From an uncultured Flavobacteriaceae bacterium (GTDB lineage: Bacteria > Bacteroidota > Bacteroidia > Flavobacteriales > Flavobacteriaceae), in assembly GCA_947494695.1 (NCBI GenBank), contig CANLWB010000015.1, positions 55,195 to 119,194 of the forward strand: a stretch of DNA of 64,000 nucleotides, written 5' to 3'. Numbering within the stretch: position 1 is the stretch's first letter; each line of letters begins with the position of its first letter. Made by a program: the position numbers and the translations under genes. Of this stretch, positions 26,977-37,070 are shown piece after piece. A model generated the notes under the pieces. That model worked only from the letters and a program-made list of their open reading frames with translations, was not told where the DNA came from and ran no database searches.

Positions 26977-27975
26977 TTATAATGATTCTCTTAATATTAA
27001 ATTAGTAGGGATATAAACCTGCATAGGTTCATCTTTATAAACAAACTCGGCCGCCTTTTGCCCCAGAGCTTTAAAGTTGGTCGATACTACAGAGATGCCT
27101 TTATAAATGAATTTTTTCATAGGGGTCTCGTTATAAGAAAGAAATCCAACGTCGATTCCTGGCTCTAAATTATTTGTTCGGCATTGTTCTAAAAAGGCTC
27201 CCAGAAAACGGTCGCTTACACTTATGTAAGCAACATCCTTTTCAATTTTAAAATTTGAAATATTGGTAACGACTTTGTAATTTAAATTGAAGCTGTCGCA
27301 AAACCTCTCAAAATGAGAAATAGCTTCTATAGGGTGATACGTGTATTCTGGATATACAAAATGAATCTTTTTATACTTCTTAAAAGTTTCACCTGCGTCT
27401 TTTAGTGCTTCAAAAAACGAGCTTCCAAAGTCCTGACAAACGTAGTTGTTGTCTTCCTTAGAATGGATATTCCAGTCAATTAAAAGCAGTTTTTCATTTC
27501 TAAAACCCTCTAAAACTTTAGGGACCTCCATATTGTCAAATCCCATAACAACATACTTGTAATATTTTCCTTTACTATTATTTAGTATGGTCTTGAAATT
27601 CTCTATGTTATAATGATGAAATTGTACATCTGTTATAATATTATCAGGCAGGTCATTTATAAAGGAGTGGTATAGTACTTCTTTATAAGCCTTAAAAGTA
27701 TCTAATACTAAAAGGACCTTTCTTGTAACATTTGCCACGTAATACCCTTTATTAGGAACAGAATCTATAACATTTTGCTCTTTTAATATGGTGTAGGACT
27801 TAAAAACGGTATCCCTGGAAAGGTTGTATGTCTTACAAACACTATTCACAGAAGGGAGCATATCCCCAACAAGCATGGTGTTGTTTGCTAACGCATCATT
27901 TATGGCATTTACCAATTGCTGGTACTTAGGGGTATCGCTGTTTAGATCAATGTTAAAATTAAGTTTGCCTTTCAT
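26977..27975 (-). CDS. GntR-type regulator with LacI-like sensor domain
   Basis: The protein has 332 residues. A GntR winged helix occupies about 8-75 (KYQQLVNAINDALANN, LPSVNSVCKTYNLSRDTVFKSY). Residues 85-330 follow the periplasmic-binding-protein fold used as a sugar sensor in LacI-family and AraR-like regulators. It heads the xyl operon and is divergent from the hybrid sensor gene. It probably controls the operon in response to xylose or a derivative. No regulator name is assigned. Confidence 0.85.
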   Translation of the reverse strand: MKGKLNFNIDLNSDTPKYQQLVNAINDALANNTMLVGDMLPSVNSVCKTYNLSRDTVFKSYTILKEQNVIDSVPNKGYYVANVTRKVLLVLDTFKAYKEVLYHSFINDLPDNIITDVQFHHYNIENFKTILNNSKGKYYKYVVMGFDNMEVPKVLEGFRNEKLLLIDWNIHSKEDNNYVCQDFGSSFFEALKDAGETFKKYKKIHFVYPEYTYHPIEAISHFERFCDSFNLNYKVVTNISNFKIEKDVAYISVSDRFLGAFLEQCRTNNLEPGIDVGFLSYNETPMKKFIYKGISVVSTNFKALGQKAAEFVYKDEPMQVYIPTNLILRESL

Positions 27976-28037
27976 TTAAAACTATACTGTTCTGTTCTGG
28001 TATGTAAATATATCAAAAAAACAGTTTTAATTTTGGT

Positions 28038-28052
28038 ATATTTGACAAATAT
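28038..28052. promoter_or_regulatory. 15-bp palindrome overlapping -7 box of the hybrid sensor gene
   Basis: ATATTTG-A-CAAATAT is a perfect inverted repeat, and TATATTTG (28037-28044) inside it matches the -7 consensus TAnnTTTG for the gene starting at 28063. ACTGTT (27986-27991) and AACAGT (28020-28025) form a second inverted pair in the same gap. They are candidate operators for the GntR-type regulator. Confidence 0.5.
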
Positions 28053-28062
28053 TTCAAAACTC

Positions 28063-31000
28063 ATGCACTCTTTGTTCACTAAAAAACTTTATTTAAGTCT
28101 ATTTTTTCTTTGCTTTCTCTTTGTTGTAATGGTTAGAAGCTCTTATGGTCAAGGGGATATACACTTTGATCGCATCTCTACAGAAGATGGTTTATCTCAA
28201 AGTGATATAAACAGTATTTATCAGGACGACCAAGGCTTTATGTGGTTTGGTACACATGAAGGCCTTAATAAGTACGATGGTTATAATTTCACAACCTACT
28301 ATCCAGATTCCGATGACCCCAATAGCATAAACAGTAATTTGGTTTTCGTACTTACAGGAAATGGTGATGGGAATATCTGGGTTGGAACAACAGGTAATGG
28401 ACTTAACTTTTTTGATAAATCTATTGGTAAATTCAGGCATATTGTGCACGAAGAAGGCAATCATAAAAGTTTAATAAGTAATCATGTAACAGCTGTTTAT
28501 AAAGATAGAAAGAATAGGTTGTTGGTAGGAACCACAGAGGGGCTAAGTATAGGGAACCTTAATAAACCTTTAGACTCGTTAAAATTTGAACATTTTGACC
28601 TAGATATGGGGCAGTTGTTTGGAAATTTAACCAGTAACAATGTGTTTTCGATTTTCGAAGATAGTAAGGGGCAAATTTGGGTTGGAGGCTTCGGTTTTTT
28701 CAAATTATCAAGACGGGAAAATGGAGAGCTTTACCTTAAGTTAATGAACTATGCGGTAGGTTTATCTGGTTTGTCTGTGCGTTCCATTAGTGAAGATCCT
28801 TTTGGAAGATTATTAATAGGAACAACAGGTGGATTGTTTATGCTTAGAAATGGGGAATCTCACCAAGTGGAAAGAATTTCAGAGGGTTTTATAAACAGTA
28901 TTCTTATTGAGAATAATAATATTTGGGCCGGCACGAGTAATGGCCTATTGCTTTTTGATAATTCTAATGGAACAAGAATTCCTCAATTTAAAGATCGCTT
29001 TACGTACAATCCCAAAGCCCCAAATAGTCTAAGTAAAAATATAGTAAAATCCTTAGCCTTAGATGCGACAGGTATTATTTGGGTTGGTACTAATGGAGGT
29101 GGGGTTAATAAGTTTGATCCAGAGCGAAAACAATTTGAGCATATAAAGAAAACACTTAACCCAAATAGTCTTAGCTATGATAAAATTAGGTCGATGTACG
29201 AGGATAGTCATGGTGCGCTTTGGATTGGAACAGAGGGTGGAGGATTAAATATGCTACCTCCGGGAAAGGATTCTTATTCGGAGTTTGTGAATTTCAGTAC
29301 CATAACGAAACCTTTTGCCACGATTGAGATAGAAAGAAAAGGTAGAAAACGATTGCTTATTGGCGACGAAAACACCTCGGGATTGTACGAATTGGACATT
29401 ACTGACCCTAGTCGTATAAAAGAGAGTGGCATAACCCTCCTTAATCAGATCCAGAAGAGTATTTTTACCTTGTTAGAAGACCGTCAAAAAAACCTTTGGA
29501 TAGGCACTTATAATGGGGGAATTCACCGTTGGTTATATAATAAAGACATCGATGACTATGTAAAAGATAACCTGTTTTATAATAAGAAAGATCTACATAG
29601 TATTTCCAGTAATATCATTAGAAATATTATGGAGGATAGTAAAGGGAATATATGGATTGCTACTGGAGACGGATTATGTAGGTTAAAACCAGGTCAAATT
29701 ACAGAAAAACACCCCAGGTTTGACGTTTATAAGAACGTACCATCAGATAGGACAAGTCTTAGTCATAACTACATATTAGAGCTTTTCGAAAGTAAAAAAG
29801 GAGACATCTGGATTGGTACTCTGGGAGGAGGTCTAAATAAATTTATCCCTTCTGAAGACGGTTCTAAGGGGAGTTTTGAGATTTATAAGAGTACAGACGG
29901 GTTACCAAATAATGTCATTAAAGGGGTTTTGGAAGATGACGAAGGGCACTTATGGTTATCTACAAATAAAGGGCTCTCTAAGTTTAATCCAGAAGAAAAA
30001 GTATTCAAGAATTATGATACTAATGATGGGCTTCAGGATAATGAATTTCAGGAATTAGCGCGATTAAAGAGACGGTCTGGAGAAATGCTGTTTGGAGGCA
30101 TTAATGGTTTTAATGCTTTTTTTCCGAAAAATATTAGAGACAACGTCGTTGAAGCAGAGACTATTATTACAGACTTCTCTATTTCTAACGAACCAGTAAA
30201 GATAGGAGAAAAGTTAAATGGCCGTGTTATTCTTGAAAAGTCTATTAGTGAAACAAAAGAGGTTGCCCTGAAATATGCTGAAAATAGTTTTTCTTTCGAG
30301 TTTGCCGCATTGCATTATGCTTCACCTAAGAAAAATCAGTTTGCTTACATGCTCGAAGGTTTCGACAAGGACTGGATTTATACAACGGCTGAAAGACGTT
30401 TCGCAACGTATACAAACTTAAGGCCTAATATTTATACCTTAAAGGTTAAAGCTTCTAATAATGATGGCGTTTGGGATTCTACTCCTGCTGAAATAAAAGT
30501 TGAAGTCATTCCACCATTTTGGTTAACGAATTTTGCTTATCTGATTTACAGTTTGGTAGTTATAGGCTTTTTAGTGCTCTTTAGAAGGTTTACAGTGATA
30601 CGAACAACCAAAAAGCATCAATTGGAGATTGAGCATTTCGAGAAGAAAAAAAGTGAAGAACTACAACGCATAAAATTGGAGTTTTTCACCAATATATCTC
30701 ATGAATTTAGGACGCCGATTACTTTAATTAAAGGACCGCTTAAGTACTTACAGAAGAACTTGGGGAACCTGGATACTAAAGTTGTTCAGGAACAATACAG
30801 ATTGATTCAAAAGAATAGTGATTACCTATTGAAGCTGGTTAATGAGTTACTGGATTTTAGAAAAATCAATCAAGGAAAAATGAGATTGGTGATGCGGCGA
30901 AGTAACATTTTCAATTTTATTAGGGAAATATGCGAACCCTTCCAGTTTTTAGTGCAGAAGAAGCAAATTGTCTTCAGTTTAATTGCCTCTGATGAAGATT

Positions 31001-32307
31001 TAGAAACCTGGTTCGATCATGACGCTCTTGAGAAAATAATGAGTAACCTGTTGTCTAATGCATTCAAGTTTACTCCTGAAGATGGAGAAATATCTGTAGA
31101 GATTGCTCTAAGCGAGGAAAAAGGAACCCATCATGAAGATGGCTCCGATATAAGATTTGTTGATATCATTGTAAAAGATTCTGGCATTGGGATTGAAGCC
31201 GATAAATTAGAAAACATTTTTAAAAGGTACTATACCGATAAGGACAACTCTAATCCAAAAGGTATGGGGATTGGTCTGGCATTTACAAAAGACATTGTGG
31301 AGTTACACCAGGGAGAAATTAGAGTAGACAGTAAACCAAATGAAGGAACCACATTTGTGGTGCATTTACCGATAGACAAGAAAGCTTACGATGATATCCC
31401 TGAAATTAGCTGCAAAGATGCCACCGAAGTAGATTTTCATGTTCGTACATCAGAATCAGAATCCATTGCTATAAGCATTAACGACGAACTTGAAGATAGC
31501 AACCTGTCTAAATCCAGATCTAAGTTACCGGTATTGTTGGTTGTGGATGATAATAAGGATATTAGGGATTTTATTAAACGTGTTCTTGGTGAAAGTTATA
31601 ATATCTATGAAGCCGAAAATGGAAAAACCGGTTTAGGTCTGGCTAATAAATTGATGCCTAATATTATTGTAACCGATATTATGATGCCAGTCATGGATGG
31701 TATTGAGTTTTGTGAAGAAATAAAAACAAAGAAGGAAACAAGTCATATTCCAGTTATTATGCTCACGGCGAAACTATCTCAGGAAACCGAAATAAAGGGA
31801 CTAAAAATTGGTGCCGATGGTTATATAAGAAAGCCTTTTGACGTGGAACTATTAGAGTTGAAACTTACTAATATTTTAAAATTCCGTGAAGAATTAAGAA
31901 AACGATTCAATCGAGAAATATCATTGCAACCGCAAGAGGTAACGGTAACCAGTATGGATGAGCAGTTTTTACAACAGGCTATCGAAATCGTAGAGAAGAA
32001 CATGATGAACACCGATTTTAGTGTGGAAATGTTGGTTAAAGAAATGGGGCATAGCCGAAGTAACTTGTACTTAAAGTTTAAGGAAATTACAGGACTTTCA
32101 TCAAGTGAGTTTATTCGTAACATCCGGTTAAAACGAGCCGTTCAACTTTTTGAGAAAAGTGACTTTTCAGTAAAGGAAATTATGTATATGACTGGGTTTA
32201 ATACCGCCTCATATTTCGCAAAATGTTTCAAGAAGCAGTTTGGGGTTATTCCAAGTGAATATGTAAGTCAGAACTTAGGAAAGAAGGAGAAAACTACCGA
32301 TAAGTAA
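28063..32307 (+). CDS. Hybrid two-component system sensor/regulator (HTCS)
   Basis: The protein has 1414 residues from the ATG at 28063; an upstream TTG is part of the promoter. Order: signal/TM segment, two periplasmic seven-bladed regulator propellers (repeated DSKGxIWIGT units, about 40-700), Y_Y_Y domain, TM near 830, HisKA (NISHEFRTP, His880), HATPase (GIGLAF), receiver (VTDIMMPVMDG, Asp1205) and C-terminal AraC HTH. It is a one-protein sensor and activator. Next to xylose genes, xylo-oligosaccharide or xylose sensing is likely. Confidence 0.93.
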   Translation: MHSLFTKKLYLSLFFLCFLFVVMVRSSYGQGDIHFDRISTEDGLSQSDINSIYQDDQGFMWFGTHEGLNKYDGYNFTTYYPDSDDPNSINSNLVFVLTGNGDGNIWVGTTGNGLNFFDKSIGKFRHIVHEEGNHKSLISNHVTAVYKDRKNRLLVGTTEGLSIGNLNKPLDSLKFEHFDLDMGQLFGNLTSNNVFSIFEDSKGQIWVGGFGFFKLSRRENGELYLKLMNYAVGLSGLSVRSISEDPFGRLLIGTTGGLFMLRNGESHQVERISEGFINSILIENNNIWAGTSNGLLLFDNSNGTRIPQFKDRFTYNPKAPNSLSKNIVKSLALDATGIIWVGTNGGGVNKFDPERKQFEHIKKTLNPNSLSYDKIRSMYEDSHGALWIGTEGGGLNMLPPGKDSYSEFVNFSTITKPFATIEIERKGRKRLLIGDENTSGLYELDITDPSRIKESGITLLNQIQKSIFTLLEDRQKNLWIGTYNGGIHRWLYNKDIDDYVKDNLFYNKKDLHSISSNIIRNIMEDSKGNIWIATGDGLCRLKPGQITEKHPRFDVYKNVPSDRTSLSHNYILELFESKKGDIWIGTLGGGLNKFIPSEDGSKGSFEIYKSTDGLPNNVIKGVLEDDEGHLWLSTNKGLSKFNPEEKVFKNYDTNDGLQDNEFQELARLKRRSGEMLFGGINGFNAFFPKNIRDNVVEAETIITDFSISNEPVKIGEKLNGRVILEKSISETKEVALKYAENSFSFEFAALHYASPKKNQFAYMLEGFDKDWIYTTAERRFATYTNLRPNIYTLKVKASNNDGVWDSTPAEIKVEVIPPFWLTNFAYLIYSLVVIGFLVLFRRFTVIRTTKKHQLEIEHFEKKKSEELQRIKLEFFTNISHEFRTPITLIKGPLKYLQKNLGNLDTKVVQEQYRLIQKNSDYLLKLVNELLDFRKINQGKMRLVMRRSNIFNFIREICEPFQFLVQKKQIVFSLIASDEDLETWFDHDALEKIMSNLLSNAFKFTPEDGEISVEIALSEEKGTHHEDGSDIRFVDIIVKDSGIGIEADKLENIFKRYYTDKDNSNPKGMGIGLAFTKDIVELHQGEIRVDSKPNEGTTFVVHLPIDKKAYDDIPEISCKDATEVDFHVRTSESESIAISINDELEDSNLSKSRSKLPVLLVVDDNKDIRDFIKRVLGESYNIYEAENGKTGLGLANKLMPNIIVTDIMMPVMDGIEFCEEIKTKKETSHIPVIMLTAKLSQETEIKGLKIGADGYIRKPFDVELLELKLTNILKFREELRKRFNREISLQPQEVTVTSMDEQFLQQAIEIVEKNMMNTDFSVEMLVKEMGHSRSNLYLKFKEITGLSSSEFIRNIRLKRAVQLFEKSDFSVKEIMYMTGFNTASYFAKCFKKQFGVIPSEYVSQNLGKKEKTTDK

Positions 32308-32475
32308 GGTGCTGGGGTTTTGGTTTTTGTACCATTTGCACTCGAGTTTTGACTTTTTTTCATCCTTGTAACCTACAGGTAATCTTCCTTTTCTTTTGTA
32401 ACCATTCGGTAAACCGCATCTTGTAAGATTTTGATTTAGGTTCTAGTTTTGCGATATGCAAAAAGAAAAGACCAA

Positions 32476-32790
32476 ATGAAAGAAGGAGATGTATTCCATA
32501 TTAAAGAACTGGCGAAAAGTTCTTTGAGTTTAAAAGCGTATGGGGAAAAGCATGGCATTAATTATTATGGTATCATGAAATACTGGAATAGACAGTTTAG
32601 AGTAGATTTTCCGGATTCTAAGAAAACAGGATCAAAAAAGGATTCTTTTTTATTTCAGTGGAAGTTACAGATCCTGTAGAAGAAGTTGTTTCCAAAAAGG
32701 AGTCCATAAAGATTCATTATCCCAATGGAGTTTTTATACGTAAATGTATTACCAGTTTCCAAATGTTATCTAATAATTTTTTAAGAATTG
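32476..32790 (+). pseudogene. IS66-family accessory protein (TnpA-like) remnant
   Basis: The first frame gives LSLKAYGEKHGINYYGIMKYWNRQF, the HTH of the IS66 accessory protein; after a shift near 32650 the next frame continues VEVTDPVEEVVSKKESIKIHYPNGVFIR, matching its C-terminal half. No TnpB or main transposase follows. It is a frameshifted leftover and marks the left edge of the accessory region. Confidence 0.6.
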
Positions 32791-32986
32791 AGATGAAATC
32801 CATAGTGCACCATGTTCTTTGGTTTTTATGAATTATTAGACTATTATTAATTTGCCTAATGCATGCTAACGATCTAGAATACGGGTAGTTGCGTAGGTTG
32901 TCACTTAGCTTTACAAGTACACACCAATCTAAAAGTTCATGAGGATTTTCAGAAGTATGCGAGAACAAGCAATTACATGTAGCCAT
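32717..32986 (-). CDS. Possible small protein, doubtful
   Basis: The frame has 89 residues starting MATCNCLFSHTSENPHELL. It has several Cys and no recognisable family, and its 3' part overlaps the IS66 remnant on the other strand. It may be a chance frame; I keep it only because nothing else explains 32791-33105. Confidence 0.2.
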   Translation of the reverse strand: MATCNCLFSHTSENPHELLDWCVLVKLSDNLRNYPYSRSLACIRQINNSLIIHKNQRTWCTMDFISILKKLLDNIWKLVIHLRIKTPLG

Positions 32987-33105
32987 TGTTTTTATCTTTT
33001 TTTCTAAAAGCCAAATTTAAAAATTTATCGGACTTTGAAAATACGGACAAACCTTTCGAAAAACCTTAAAAAGCTATGTTTTATACACATTCTTGCCAGC
33101 AGGTT

Positions 33106-34500
33106 TTATTCCATTTTCTCAAATGCGTTCACATTTCCCAAAGACATATAATTAATTTTTCCGTTTTCATTTTGTAAAAATCCCATAATTCTTTTTCCAT
33201 CGTAACTTTTGAATAACAATGGTTCTACTTGATAAAATTTTCTACCAAAACCTGAAAGCGTATTGTCTTCATTTGCAGTAATTTCATAAGTTGATTGTTG
33301 GTCACTATCTGGGCAAGTATAGCAGTTGGACATCCATTTATAAGTACCTGCAAAATCGGAAACATTGCTATGCATTCTTTCAGGATTGGTATTGATTACA
33401 TTTTTAGTGCCAAAATACTCTAAAACTTGTGATACAACCTTAGCTCTCAAATTTGTATTCTCGTGATGATGAACGACAAAAATTCCTAAATTGATTTCGG
33501 GAACTAATGTAATAAATGAACTATATCCCAACATATCCCCTCCATGATTATATGCTTTTAGTCCAAATTGATTTTTTTCGTAGAAACCATATCCAAAACC
33601 GTAAACTTCTGAATTTACAGAGAGTTGTTGCGTTTGCATCGACAAAGCTGTTTCTGTATTCAAAATTTTCGTGTTATTTAATTTACCAAGATTAAGATGC
33701 ATTTGCAAATACTTTCCTATATCTGCGGTAGTGCTATTAATTGAAGAGGCAGGATAGGTATGGTACCATTCCCAAGGCTGTGGCACGTTGATTCCATTTT
33801 CATATTCATAACCTATAGATAAATTGTTGTTTTGATGTTTTGGCAATTCTATACTGGTCATTGACATACCTAGAGGTTGCCAAATGTTCTTTTTCATATA
33901 TTCTTCAAGAGATAGTCCACTAATATCTTCTACTAATAATCCTGCAAGTGCAATTCCGAAAGTAGAATAAGCAGAAACAATTCCAGGTTTCCTTAATCGT
34001 ATCAATTTACCATCGAGAAAAGTTTCTAATGATATTTGTTGATCTTTATCATAAACAACTCTGCCTCTTAATTCATCAAATCCAGCACTATGCGTCATTA
34101 GGTGCGAGGCTGTAACAGGTTCGCTATATGTAGTTGGAACTTTTACAGATTTCAAATACTGGTTGACGGCTTTATGTATGTCAATTAAGTTTTTGTCTTT
34201 GAGTTGAAGAAGTGCTGTTACGGTAAATGTTTTGGTGATTGAACCAATTCTGAAAATTGTAGAATCAGGATTAACAGTTTTTGCATTTCTGTCTAAAGTT
34301 GTATATCCATAACCTTTTTTGAGTAAGGTTTTTCCATCTTTTACGATGATAAAGGAAGCTCCTGGAATATGTTCGGATTCCATTGTCTTTGTAATTAAAG
34401 AATCGAGTTTGTTTTCTAAACCTCCAATCTCATATTCCTTTTTTTGTGAGAATGTAATAGTATATATTAGTGCAAATATTATTGAAAGATAAATTTTCAT
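33106..34500 (-). CDS. Exported serine hydrolase (beta-lactamase/PBP-like)
   Basis: The protein has 464 residues. A signal peptide ends near ITFSQ, then the class C beta-lactamase-like fold has SxxK as SITK (Ser87-Lys90), Tyr in SAYSTFG and the third motif HGG in YNHGGDMLGYSS. A C-terminal beta-barrel-like extension of about 100 residues is typical of family members acting on peptides or esters. The substrate cannot be inferred. The AraC gene just upstream may control it. Confidence 0.88.
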   Translation of the reverse strand: MKIYLSIIFALIYTITFSQKKEYEIGGLENKLDSLITKTMESEHIPGASFIIVKDGKTLLKKGYGYTTLDRNAKTVNPDSTIFRIGSITKTFTVTALLQLKDKNLIDIHKAVNQYLKSVKVPTTYSEPVTASHLMTHSAGFDELRGRVVYDKDQQISLETFLDGKLIRLRKPGIVSAYSTFGIALAGLLVEDISGLSLEEYMKKNIWQPLGMSMTSIELPKHQNNNLSIGYEYENGINVPQPWEWYHTYPASSINSTTADIGKYLQMHLNLGKLNNTKILNTETALSMQTQQLSVNSEVYGFGYGFYEKNQFGLKAYNHGGDMLGYSSFITLVPEINLGIFVVHHHENTNLRAKVVSQVLEYFGTKNVINTNPERMHSNVSDFAGTYKWMSNCYTCPDSDQQSTYEITANEDNTLSGFGRKFYQVEPLLFKSYDGKRIMGFLQNENGKINYMSLGNVNAFEKME

Positions 34501-34564
34501 TTTCTTGGTTTTACTGTAAACAAAGATGAAGATTTAAAATTCGTTTTAATTGTAAAATATTGCG

Positions 34565-35356
34565 TTAAACAGGGAAAAAAGCATTCTGGAATTCCAATGG
34601 ATTAACTCCAATGAATCGTTTAAAGTTTTTATAGAAATGAGAATTGTCGTAAAAACCACAATCGATAGCAACATCAAATATAGGATGTCCTTTTTTCAAC
34701 ATTTTTTTACTTTGCTCAATTTTTTTTAGAAGAATGAAGTTATTAGGTGTAAGTCCCGTTTCTTGCTTGAATAATCGTATGAATTTGTATTTACTTATTC
34801 CAAATTGCGAAGCTGTTTTGCTTAATGAGAACGTATCAAAAGATGTATCATTGATAAAATTTTGAAAAAGCTGTTTTGTTTCGTAGCTATTTTCTTTGTT
34901 GCATGAATATTTTGAAATCAATGTGGTTAATGTTGATTTTAGTCTTTTTTCAAACTGAATATTCCTTTTGTTGAAGTTAAGTGATAAAAGATAAAGTTCA
35001 TTAAATATGTTCTGTTCATATATGATGTTATCTTTAAAAAATACATCTTGACCATTGTTTAGTTTTTTAATGACGTCCGGTGAGATATAGAACGTAAAAA
35101 ATGAATTCCCAATAAGATTGTCGCAAGGGGTAGCATGAACCTCTTTAGCATTAGTAATACAAATTGTTCCAACAGGTGCTTTTAAAAATCTATCTGTAAG
35201 TTTAGTATTAAAAGTGTTTTTTATAATTAATGAAATATTGAAAGTGTCGTGAGAGTGAAACGGGAAATCAAATGTACAAGATTTTGCATTTAACAATTCT
35301 AATCCGTCAAGAATAGGAAGTCGATGGTATTCATTTATACTTGTCCTGGTTTTCAA
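34565..35356 (-). CDS. AraC-family regulator
   Basis: The protein has 263 residues. The N-terminal cupin-like sensor holds CTFDFPFHSHDTFNISLI, and the C-terminal double HTH (about 165-260) contains LSKTASQFGISKYKFIRLFKQETGLTP and FDVAIDCGFYDNSHFYKNFKRFIG. The frame has no ATG; TTG at 35356 follows an in-frame stop closely. It lies 64 bp upstream of the serine hydrolase in the same direction, a likely target. Confidence 0.82.
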   Translation of the reverse strand: MKTRTSINEYHRLPILDGLELLNAKSCTFDFPFHSHDTFNISLIIKNTFNTKLTDRFLKAPVGTICITNAKEVHATPCDNLIGNSFFTFYISPDVIKKLNNGQDVFFKDNIIYEQNIFNELYLLSLNFNKRNIQFEKRLKSTLTTLISKYSCNKENSYETKQLFQNFINDTSFDTFSLSKTASQFGISKYKFIRLFKQETGLTPNNFILLKKIEQSKKMLKKGHPIFDVAIDCGFYDNSHFYKNFKRFIGVNPLEFQNAFFPV

Positions 35357-35392
35357 ATTTTTCTATTAGTTCAAAGGTTTTTTTAAATTGTT

Positions 35393-35517
35393 GCCAACGT
35401 GTTTGTATGGTTAGTTGCTTTATGACTAAAGATAGCAAAAGGGGACGAACCTAAGGGAGGTTCAGAGGATTTTCTGATTAGCAATAAAGAAAATAAATCA
35501 ATTAATTATACGCGGTG
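35393..35517 (-). repeat. Spacer repeat S1 (long form, degenerate)
   Basis: This begins GCCAACG with GTTTGTATGG on the plus strand and ends TTAGCAATAAAG...AATTATACGC. It is a worn copy of the 125-bp family seen at 46401, 52582, 59723 and 62200. Confidence 0.5.
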
Positions 35518-35529
35518 TAAGTAGTCGTT

Positions 35530-35784
35530 TTATTCAGCTTTATCTCTTAAAATCAACAATTTGATGTGATACTCTTCGTCAATGAATGAAATATATGTTT
35601 TGTCCGCTTTCGCAACTATATTTGACCATTTGTAAAAAGCATTATCCTTATTGGTAAAGAAGCTATTTAGTTGATTTCCATCAAAGTCATATTCCTTAAA
35701 GCAGATGTTCATATCTTCGACTGCAAAGAGAGAATTTTTACTAACAGCTAAAAAATTTGCTTCACAATCTGTAGTAAGAAGTCC
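35530..35784 (-). pseudogene. 5'-truncated gene fragment
   Basis: The frame is open from 35784 (after a stop) to the stop at 35530, with a Met only at 35712. It reads CEANFLAVSKNSLFAVEDMNI, then a beta-strand/loop pattern ending IKLLILRDKAE. It looks like the C-terminal part of a soluble protein that lost its start. The family is not recognised. Confidence 0.4.
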
Positions 35785-35840
35785 TATGTCTTCTTATACC
35801 ATGTTGTGCGTAGGCTTTTTTTGTTTCGGTTGTTTTTACA

Positions 35841-36236
35841 TCAAGCTAATTCTTTTACCGCTGTTCCAGTAATCTTAATTTTTCCACCAAATGGTAAGGC
35901 TTCTGCTTGATATATTGTTCTGGCGGGTCGTTTATTCTCAGGAAACAATTCCATATATAATTTATTTATTTCAGGTAAATCTTTTAGATTGTCAAAAGCA
36001 ATATCAATAAAAACAATATCTTCTTTCTCAAATTCAGCGTTTTCTATAGCAGAAAAAAAATTAGAGAATGCTAAGTTTCCTTCTTCCAGGATTGTCCCGG
36101 AAATATACTTTCCTTCAATATTTACAGATAATTGACCACTCACAAAACACATATTATTCACAACGACTGCGTGACTAATAGGATTCGACCAGTTAGGTAG
36201 TCCTTCGCCTTTTGTTATATATTTTTTATTATTCAT
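35841..36236 (-). CDS. RidA-family protein
   Basis: The protein has 131 residues. The YjgF/RidA fold is indicated by WSNPISHAVVVNNMCFVSGQLSVN near the start and by the family end RPARTIYQAEALPFGGKIKI, including the conserved Arg that binds the imine substrate's carboxylate. RidA proteins hydrolyse reactive enamines and imines. It is a single gene in the array. Confidence 0.88.
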   Translation of the reverse strand: MNNKKYITKGEGLPNWSNPISHAVVVNNMCFVSGQLSVNIEGKYISGTILEEGNLAFSNFFSAIENAEFEKEDIVFIDIAFDNLKDLPEINKLYMELFPENKRPARTIYQAEALPFGGKIKITGTAVKELA

Positions 36237-36282
36237 AAATTTATTTAATTCATGTTATTTTTGATAGCTTGTTGTTAATGTT

Positions 36283-36315
36283 AAATGTAAAATGCGTTTC
36301 AATGCATTTTTAAAT
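36283..36315. terminator. Hairpin overlapping the GNAT stop codon
   Basis: AAAATGC-gtttcaat-GCATTTT with flanking AAAT/ATTT pairs overlaps the stop at 36310. It may terminate the GNAT gene or be a short spacer-type hairpin; AACATTAAC and GCTAAC lie at its sides on the minus strand. Confidence 0.5.
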
Positions 36316-36864
36316 AGTGTTAGCGGTTCGTTTTAATTCTAACCATTCAGATTTTTTGATATTATACCAATTATGGGATACATCTTCAAAATCAAATGTT
36401 TCAATAAATTTTAGACCAATTTTCTTCAAAATTTTATTAGAGGCTAAATGATTAATATCAGCAGCTGCACCAATTTCTTTCAAATCAAGTTTCTCAAATC
36501 CATATTTAAGAGATTCGACAGCGGTTTCTGTAGCAATTCCATTTCCCCAATATTTTTTTATGAGTCTATAACCTAAGTCATAATAACTGAAATCTTTTCT
36601 TAACCCTTGTTCATACTTTAATCCGGTCCACCCAATAAAGTCTCCTGTTTTTTTGTCAATAATAGCCCAACGTCCAATTCCATTCTTAATATATTGATCT
36701 CTTATAAAGTCAATTACTTGTTTGGCTTCTTTAATTGTTTTTATTGGTTTTTTTCCTAAATATTCGTGAACATCAGGATCTGAATCAAGTAGAAAAATTC
36801 CCTTAGCATCATATTCTTCTAGATCTCTTATGATTAATCGCTCTGTTTCTATATGAATTTTCAT
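36310..36864 (-). CDS. GNAT N-acetyltransferase (RimJ/RimL-like)
   Basis: The protein has 184 residues. TERLIIRDLEEYDAKGIFLLD opens the RimJ/RimL type; GIGRWAIIDKKTGDFIGWTGL and DLGYRLIKKYWGNGIATETA form the acetyl-CoA site (Q/RxxGxG/A variant KKYWGNGIA). The end ADINHLASNKILKKIGLKF is typical. The substrate could be a ribosomal protein N-terminus or a small amine and is not assignable. Confidence 0.9.
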   Translation of the reverse strand: MKIHIETERLIIRDLEEYDAKGIFLLDSDPDVHEYLGKKPIKTIKEAKQVIDFIRDQYIKNGIGRWAIIDKKTGDFIGWTGLKYEQGLRKDFSYYDLGYRLIKKYWGNGIATETAVESLKYGFEKLDLKEIGAAADINHLASNKILKKIGLKFIETFDFEDVSHNWYNIKKSEWLELKRTANTI

Positions 36865-36889
36865 TTATTGCGTGTTAAGTTTTAATGAT

Positions 36890-37070
36890 CGCTAACGTTA
36901 AATGTATGTTTTGTGCGGAGTGGAAGGACAGAGACCTTTCGATAAAGCACAAGGCAATACATTTTGTGATTTTAAATTTAATAAAAAATTGTGCCAACAT
37001 GTATTGCTGACTTCGCAAAAAAATAAACTCATTCGGCTCGCGATTGCCCCGCATTAAATATAGTGTGGCT
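36890..37070 (-). repeat. Spacer repeat S3 (composite, cut by IS1182 copy)
   Basis: This starts GCTAACGTTAAATGTATG and contains GCAATACA (36954-36961) paired with TGTATTGC (36999-37006). Its right end joins the IS1182-family copy at 37071. There is no coding frame that I trust. Confidence 0.4.
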
